From contig NC_049989.1 in assembly GCF_000003815.2 (NCBI RefSeq), positions 19,008,743-19,072,742 of the forward strand: a stretch of 64,000 nucleotides of DNA. The letters are read 5' to 3'. Below are positions 57,543 through 64,000 of this stretch, one piece after another. The stretch comes from Branchiostoma floridae. Lineage: Eukaryota; Chordata; Leptocardii; Amphioxiformes; Branchiostomatidae. Both the position numbers and the translations under genes were made by a program. How positions within the stretch are numbered: position 1 is the first letter of the stretch; every line of letters starts with the position of its first letter. The notes below the pieces were generated by a model. That model did no database searches and was not told the origin of the DNA. It saw only the letters and a list, made by a program, of their open reading frames with translations.

Positions 57543-58114
57543 GTGGGAAATACGATATGGGTCAAAGGGCACCGGCTGTAACAATGTTATCCTATTTGTA
57601 GCATGCTTCGCACTAATGATAATATTAGCATAGTTTAACAATTACAGAAATATCTAATACCTTTAGGTTGAATGCTAAATGATTTAAATTGATTCATAGT
57701 AATAATCTTATATTCTTATTTTGACTTATGAATGTAAAGTGTTGGGCGATGGCTTCGAATCTGCGGTAACGTAGCAGCTGCCAGGCTTACTTCCGTCAGT
57801 CCGATGAGAGAGCGCCACCCCGTTTTTCAACCTGCCGGTCCAGCGGAGTGTACCGTAGATAGTTCACCGCGCTTTCTACACTTTCCTTCCAGTCCTTGGC
57901 TTCAGAAGACGGCCCCATGTCGTTCCGAGGTCTCCGCACGAGCAAGTTCCGCCATGTCTTCGGCACGGCGATGAGGAAAGACTCGCACTACGAGGGGATT
58001 CGTGTCACTCGTAACTCCTGGGACTCCACGTTCTGCGCTGTCAACCCAAAATTCTTGGCCATAGTCACCGAGGCCGCGGGCGGCGGCTGCTTCTTAGTCC
58101 TGCCGATCGAAAAG
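56567..58114 (+). CDS. Coronin with long N-terminal extension, first two coding exons
   Basis: Coronins are WD40 beta-propeller proteins that bind F-actin and Arp2/3. Exon 2 (57893-58114) encodes MSFRGLRTSKFRHVFG, DSTFCAVNPKFLAIVTEAAG and GGGCFLVLPIEK, the canonical start of short coronins, closest by eye to the CORO2 type (FLAIVTE). The donor is AAG/GTACGT. Exon 1 (56567-57247) is open throughout and ends AGG/GTAAGT in phase 0; exon 2 begins in phase 0 after cttccttccag, so both join as VPRRR-SLASEDGPMSF. This adds 227 residues: a Tyr-rich acidic part (VEYYYYVDD, DGYYYVTK, residues 47-76), a Pro-rich part, four RSRPNTP/RSRPGTP units (101-107, 114-120, 127-133, 134-140) and a basic end. Exons after the first 74 coronin codons are beyond the window or unrecognised. 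Coronin identity is secure; the joining of exon 1 is inference, and a second promoter starting at MSFRG is possible. Confidence 0.8.
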
Positions 58115-61100
58115 GTACGTAAAAAATCACAAACCGATCCACTCTGTCCTTTTTTTTACGTGCTTGTACGTCGTTTTACATTGTGCGGCCGCCATTCTTT
58201 CATTCTGCCGTACGTGGTGATTTATTATACCATGTCAATATATCCGAACCCCCTCCCCCCGAGCACCCCGGCCCACCGCCGGTAACCCTGACTGTTTGTT
58301 CTAGTGTGGGCTACAGACACTAATATGGCCTGAGATATCAGCTTCTGCCCGCCAGACTGTTTAGAATAGATCCCTGTCATAGCCGAGGCGAGCCAATAAA
58401 ACCCTTCCCGCTCTTTATAAGTCCACAAGGTTCCAAATACTTTGCATTCCACATGCGTTCATTAGACTTAATTAGTTTATTTAGTTCAGAATTACCAGAA
58501 AACCCTGAAACGGGACATCTGATCTCAATAAGTTATGATTGTCACAGGAGTATATATAAAGTTAAGCAGAGGATTCACATGTTCATAACCCGCCCCTCCC
58601 CAAAACCTGTCACAAGATTCCCTCATACTGAACTTTGACCCCACCACTCCCAATAGTTAACTTGAACAACGGGTAGATTGACACGTTTGAAAACTCCAAG
58701 TGTCATGTTCTTACAATTATGATGTTTGGTTACGTGGCAAACTCTTTTGATGCCCCAAACATTCTTTTCCTTAAAAAGGTTTTGTCTATTATTGTAAAGT
58801 ATTGTGTGTCCAGTGTCCACTGTCCCCCAAGTTTCCTGTTTGGCCATTCCTTCCTGGCTAGAAGGACAGGAACTCTGGGATGACTGTACTAAGGGTGGGA
58901 TGTTTTGTAAGGGATATCAGAAGTAAGAAGACAGGAAAAGGAAAATAGGACACTCAGTTAGGAAGAACATAACATATATTCTCATAACAAATAGTCATCA
59001 GTTATTACAAACATCAGAATTTATACGTCAAGTCGTCATGATAATTTTGATGATCAGATTCTGATATTTGCATGTCTCTAAAATGATGGACAGAAGTTTC
59101 TTCTAAGATTCTGATATATTCCTGCTTTACAACTAGAAATAAAGCATATGATATCTTACTTTTATCTTTGAGTTTGCTTGCCATTGTTGACGCAAAGCAC
59201 ACAATGGCGCCACAGTTTGGTAACACTGAACAAGTAGGTAATGCTTTCAGTTGTGCCTTTTTGCCATTCATTGCATATGTGGCAACATGTGTATACCTTG
59301 AATAAATATACAAGTTTTGATAGGCATTTTCATGTTCATTGCATACAGTATAAAATTTAAGTCTCAAAGTCTTTCAAAGTACATGTATTTCAGTAAAGGG
59401 CTATTAGATAACTGTTATCTACTGTGTGTTCATGCCCCTGGGTGTAAAGGTAAGATTTCATTGATTGAAAATCAAGCGGCTTAACTGAAATATGCGAAAG
59501 AGAAACAGCAACAATAATGTATTCAATTTGAAATGCAGAATACACTAGTAAAATTCTACATATGAAAAAAAAAACATGAAAAAATGAATGGACCCATTGA
59601 GATTATTGGTAGAAATTTAGGTAATATATAACAATATGATGTAAATATAGACACTACTTTGTTGGTTTTATGAATGAATATACATATTATGTGTATGCAC
59701 ATTTTTCTATTTACATTGAAATATCATGAATGGATCTTAAAATTCCAATTATAGCTCTCCTTTTCAAAGGTGTAGGGTATCAATGTCAAATTGAGTTGTT
59801 GATAAGATAGCTTTCATTCTTTGTTCAATCCAATCGGCAATAAACTTTTGTCAAAATGAACAGTCACAAAATCATAACAGCCTGAATGCAAGCCTTGCAT
59901 GTTTGACAGCAAGAATAATTGTTTACCGTAAACCCAAGCCAAAAACCAATGAAATACTAAGATCCTGTAACAGATTTGTTTGTATGTTTGTAAAAGCTCA
60001 TTTAATTTGTATGTGTAAATGCCATGATAAGGGGTTAAAGTTATTGTTTAGGTGTGCTCCATTCATTCATCCCTGTCCTGAAACCCTGCCTCTGCAGTCA
60101 GTGGTGCATTTGTAATTCAAATGAGCCTCCTGTTCCATACACTGAGAAATGCCCATATATGGTCAGATGGGTCCCTTCCCTCTCAGGAGTCTCCAGCTGA
60201 CTACATTACACACGGAAGCACCCTCCTTCCTGGCCTGTTTATCTGTCCATTTCAGGCCACGGCGACGGTTTTCAGTTGTCTCTAATTTTCCTGTTGTGAG
60301 ATTCGTGCGCATTTCTTCCTTCAGCGTGCGGATATAAACATGTTTAAAGCGTGATTGGAACCGTGGGTGTGTGATGTATAAATTGGTTGTTTGTCCACAG
60401 GACTGGGATTGAAATGGATTTGGTACAGAATGGCAAAAGATGAGGTATGAATAAAAGCGGTGCTAAATGAGATATAATTTTCAACAGGGGGATAAGATAA
60501 ATTTACATGTCAATAACCATGACTGAAAGCTTAAATCATTGTCATATGCTGACAATTTGGCACAGAATCTAGCATATTTACAATGAAATGTACAGTTTTT
60601 ACCATACACTGATACAGTATTATTATTAGCAAGATGCAAAATACATGCTAGGCCTTGAATTATGCCCTCCTCAAAAATGGTAAACTGAAAGATCTACATT
60701 GTTATTAGTTTGTATAATATTAATAATGATGTAGTCTCAATTATGTTCATGTTTTGTACAGGTCAATGGTTTGATTACAAATACATGAAACATTTTGGTG
60801 TAACCAGGAGAGTGTGTTTTCCACAGACCATTAAACAACCATTTACCAACTCTACTTATGACTCATGCCTTCCACTCAGAGAAGTATAACATGATAACAT
60901 AATAGCAGGACTTGGAATCCTTTTTTCTGTCACTTTCATACATGTACAGTCAGACCTGCCAAAGAAAGCCAAGCAGAGGCAATTAGAGTCTAGTCTATGT
61001 GTACAGATGTACTCTCCAATCAAATTTTGGTGGGAAAAATCGGGACCGTTTCATCTGTTGTTTTTTTTTCGATCGGTTGGAAGGCTGATAAAGAAAATAG

Positions 61101-61769
61101 CTTCCACTTTCCAGTTAGAATTTTTGTTCAGCCTGCTTTCTATTGAAGTTAAAACACTGGTTGTCCTATCTAATGAAGAATAAATGTATTTATTAATATA
61201 GATTATGCACAAAATTAAAGTTTGACATTGAAAGACTAGCGTCCTCGCCTCGTGCATTGCAGTTTACCTTGTTCAACTGTATTGTAATATGTATCACTAG
61301 AGTTTTGGCTAGCTTAAAATTTAAAAAAAATTACAAGATAATCCCTACCTACCAATCATTTTTTTACGGACTGAAACAGGAAGCACAGCATTATTATTCC
61401 TAGGTCTTACCTTGCTAAATGTGGACACAATTATGTTAAAAAAAACTGACAGCCAAAGACCACTGACCTCCTGTTTCTTTCCAAACCTTCCTCTGACATG
61501 TATAATGATAAGTTCTGCCCCAGTCAGTGGACCATGTCCATATAAAATGACTTTACTGTGTGACCAGACAGATTTTAGTTTGGAAACTGTAGACTTGTCA
61601 CAGGTGTACAGGTTGGGATATAAAACATCTGGGTATGCTTGATACAGTTTCAGAACAAAATAGCTGGAGTCTTTCCTATTGAGAAATCTCCTTGGAATCT
61701 GTCACTGTTAAAAGATGGTAAAGCATGATATAAATATATTTTTCTCTCTGTATACTAGTATATAACATT

Positions 61770-61830
61770 ACATGAGAGAGAGTGAGGGAGAGTATATATA
61801 TATATAGAGAGAGAAAAATGGAGAGGGAGA
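61770..61830 (+). repeat. (GA)n / (TA)n microsatellite
   Basis: gagagagagtgagggagag followed by tatatatatata and agagagagaaaa. Confidence 0.85.
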
Positions 61831-62387
61831 GACAGTATTATAAAGTTACATAACAATGGTCTTCACAATCTGCTCACCTAAATGCATCTTTGCATTAAGT
61901 AGCATCTACCACCACTACTAATAGTAATAGTACTAATACATCATGCTACTTTCTTCAAGTAATATACGCTGTATATTACAGTAATATGCACTATGTATTA
62001 CAATTACAGTAGATCCCACTATTTGTTTTCCACATATGAATATATGTATACAAATAATCGTTGTTCCATAATTGTAACTCGCCACATTTATATATGTTTG
62101 CGTTGTTGTCTACATGTATGTCAAACATCTTCACAGACCATTACCCAATGCCAATAAAAACATTCACATTTTAGGACGTCCTTGACAGACATACTAAATA
62201 TCTTGATTCAGTACTACTACTATGAATACGTGTACAATGTAGTACAGCAGCTATCAAATTTCAGAAGAAGTTACCTTTGGCACTTGCTTACCTGTATCTA
62301 TTGATTAAAAGTTAAAATAAAATGTTCGCGCTAGGTCACCTAAATTCTCCCTACCCAACCCTGACCCTGACCCTGTGCTGTAGTACA

Positions 62388-62470
62388 GTAGACACATTTG
62401 TGTCAGTATATAAGAGTAGACACATTTGTGTCAGTTATATAACAGTAGACAGTTGTGTCGGTATATAACA
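62388..62470 (+). repeat. Three copies of a 27-28-bp unit
   Basis: agtagacacatttgtgtcag plus tatataa occurs at about 62388, 62415 and (partial) 62443. Confidence 0.8.
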
Positions 62471-62619
62471 CACAAGTATGCAGACTGAAGGAAACAGGTC
62501 ACCCATTTTCAGGCCCTGTCCGTCTGGGTTACCTGCACTATTTGTATCTCACTAAGTTCGGGCTGACCATATACATGTACAACAAATTTATATCTATAGC
62601 CTATTGGACTCTGTATAGC

Positions 62620-62695
62620 TACAGTCAAACCTGTCTATAGCAGCCACTTAAGGGACTGGTCAAAATTGGCCACTATAGAGAGGTGGCCACTAGTA
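62620..62695 (+). mobile_element. DNA transposon end
   Basis: cagtcaaacctgtctatagc followed by agccacttaagggactggtc and ggccactatagagaggtggc, a sequence style typical of a terminal repeat in DNA transposons of marine invertebrates; a (agt)n tract follows at 62690-62712. A weaker relative (cagtcagacctgcc) is at 60949. Family unassigned. Confidence 0.4.
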
Positions 62696-62774
62696 GTAGT
62701 AGTAGTAGTAGTTAAAGGATTTTTTTAAAGGATGAGTGCACTTTGTATCAAAGGTTTTGCTTGCCTTGAACTCA

Positions 62775-63240
62775 GCGTTCCCGCCAGGTTTTTGAAAGTA
62801 TGTGTCTAAATATTTGGGAGGGGCGTAATGAGCGCCGGAGGCGCGAGACGAGCGCCGCAGGCGCTCGCATTCTAGGGGGGTCCGGGGGCATGGTCCCCCG
62901 GGAAAATTTGGATTTTCAAACCCTCTAGAACACAATTTCCTGCAATTTGAGAGGATAATCATGCACTTGAGATTGGATGTCGGTTGCCTCTTTTACTCCC
63001 ATTTTCAGTTATCGACGACCACCCTCTTCATCAAAATACGTTATATTAAAAACAACTGTAAGCACAGGGAATCAGCCTTCCGTGATCTGGCCCAGGTATT
63101 ATTTGTCCAGACATATCTATATGAAAATTTTGGATTTTTGATGCTTCGAAACAGGGCTCTAGCGGCCTAGCCTGTCCGTCAGCCCGTGAAAAAAATTCTG
63201 CCAATTATTTTCCGTCATTGAAAAAAAAATGTCTAACGTT
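62775..63240. mobile_element. hAT-like element remnants related to 25552-25801
   Basis: gagcgccg/gcgc-rich sequence, then tctaggggggtccgggggca and cccccgggaaaatttgg, match the reverse complement of the interior of the NOC4L intron 15 MITE, as do aaaccctctagaa and tttcctgca. At 63152-63240, cagggctctagcggcctagc then gtccgtca and a poly-A/T-rich end resemble its terminal part. Borders not resolved. Confidence 0.5.
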
Positions 63241-63849
63241 ACCTCGTGCGATCGATGTTGCGCCCTCCCGCATCAAAAATTTTTCCGAGACGATAAAATA
63301 ATGACGCCATCACACTTTGTGTCTTTTTTCTATTTTGCCCGATGATTTTAGTCAAATTTTTTGAATCGGTGGGGTTTTACAAGGCCTTGCCGTCATTTTC
63401 CACGAGCGTGCGTTTGTTCCTGCGACCTCAGGTAACCCCGTTTTCGGCGTGAAATCTTTGGCTGGATTTCTTTTTAAATAGATCAAGAACGTTATACATT
63501 ACTCGAGGAGGACGATCTGCTGCCTCTTTGGCAGTGATCATTGCCGGTGTAACCTTGAAGCAGTAGCCAGAAAGACGGCGCTGCGATCGACGGCCACGGA
63601 GTGCACAGCCGACTCGATCGACGCTTGACAACAATATTGCGGCCCCTTTTCTGCCGCAAATTTTGTCTTTTTGAAATAAAAGAAATTTTGTAAATAAGAA
63701 ATAAAGTGTATAGTTTTGGATTCTTCACTTATTTACCGCGCACCGTTTTTTGTTAGCAGCTAGGGAAGAAACTCAAGTTGCCAGACGACACGGCGGCTAC
63801 CAACGTCACGTGCGCTAATACTCGGTAACTTTTGTTTTTTTTCCGGTGA

Positions 63850-63978
63850 CCAATAACAGAGTGCAACATTACATTTATCAAACGCTGATTGGTTATTAAG
63901 ATGATTGGATTTGGACCTGGTGGCCAATCTAGACTGCTTGGCGCTAGCGGCCTGTTGTCAAAGATACCGACTGCCAAT
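63850..63978. promoter_or_regulatory. Cluster of five CCAAT boxes
   Basis: CCAAT at 63850, 63924 and 63974 on the plus strand and ATTGG at 63888 and 63904, within 130 bp, plus ACGTCACGTG near 63804. This is the pattern of an NF-Y-dependent promoter. The gene it would serve is not in the window. Confidence 0.35.
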
Positions 63979-64000
63979 CAACTGCCCACAGTGTGAGAAC

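Larger units (their letters stand above)
58115..64000 (+). other. Coronin intron 2 and possibly intergenic DNA
   Basis: No coronin exon 3 or other coding exon could be recognised, so the next exon probably lies to the right. Contents: AT-rich unique sequence to 61.7 kb, purine-rich and (ta)n microsatellite at 61770-61830, a 28-bp-like tandem repeat at 62388-62470, transposon remnants at 62620-63240 and a CCAAT cluster at the right end. Confidence 0.45.

Noticed and set aside
58225-63977. Coronin exon 3 or other genes in the right 6 kb
   Set aside because: No frame shows WD40 or other recognisable motifs next to splice sites; the open frames are short and AT-rich or repeat-derived.

Overview
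The window looks like nuclear DNA of an invertebrate chordate, most likely a lancelet (Branchiostoma). Genes are intron-rich with GT-AG splicing, human orthologues are recognisable exon by exon, two CYP17-like P450 genes lie in tandem, and introns are full of short inverted-repeat elements and tRNA-derived SINEs. The organism is inferred from gene content only; no database search was possible.

Layout. (1) 0.3-12.6 kb, minus: the first 941 codons (11 coding exons) of EP400, the TIP60/NuA4 chromatin-remodelling subunit, running off the left edge before the SNF2 ATPase. (2) 14.8-16.7 kb, minus: a five-exon gene for an unrecognised 193-residue charged, Ser-rich, probably nuclear protein, divergent from (3) 17.2-26.0 kb, plus: the complete 16-exon NOC4L gene (524 aa, small-subunit ribosome biogenesis). 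EP400 and NOC4L are also neighbours on human 12q24.33. (4) 26.2-30.7 kb: repeat-rich DNA. (5) 30.7-31.8 kb, minus: a two-exon gene for a 118-residue single-pass membrane protein. (6) 32-37.6 kb: intergenic, with a nested palindromic element. (7) 37.9-43.1 and 47.4-51.9 kb, plus: two complete eight-exon CYP17-like genes (508 and 507 aa) with identical exon structure. (8) 53.8-57.5 kb, minus: complete four-exon TIMM22 (197 aa). (9) 56.6-58.1 kb, plus: the first two coding exons of a coronin, whose first exon adds 227 low-complexity residues ahead of the usual coronin start. (10) 58.1-64 kb: no coding exon recognised; repeats, and a CCAAT-box cluster at the right edge.

The genes do not form one pathway. 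EP400 and NOC4L are housekeeping chromatin and ribosome genes, TIMM22 is mitochondrial import, coronin is actin-related, and the P450 pair probably oxidises steroids or related lipids.

Most unusual observations: tandem duplications that copy the edge of an exon together with its splice site occur in NOC4L (exons 2, 9, 15) and in both P450 genes. The extreme case is NOC4L exon 9, preceded by five decoy copies of its 3' splice site. Next are the interleaved antisense first exons of TIMM22 and coronin, the coronin N-terminal extension, and exon-limited near-identity between the P450 paralogues.
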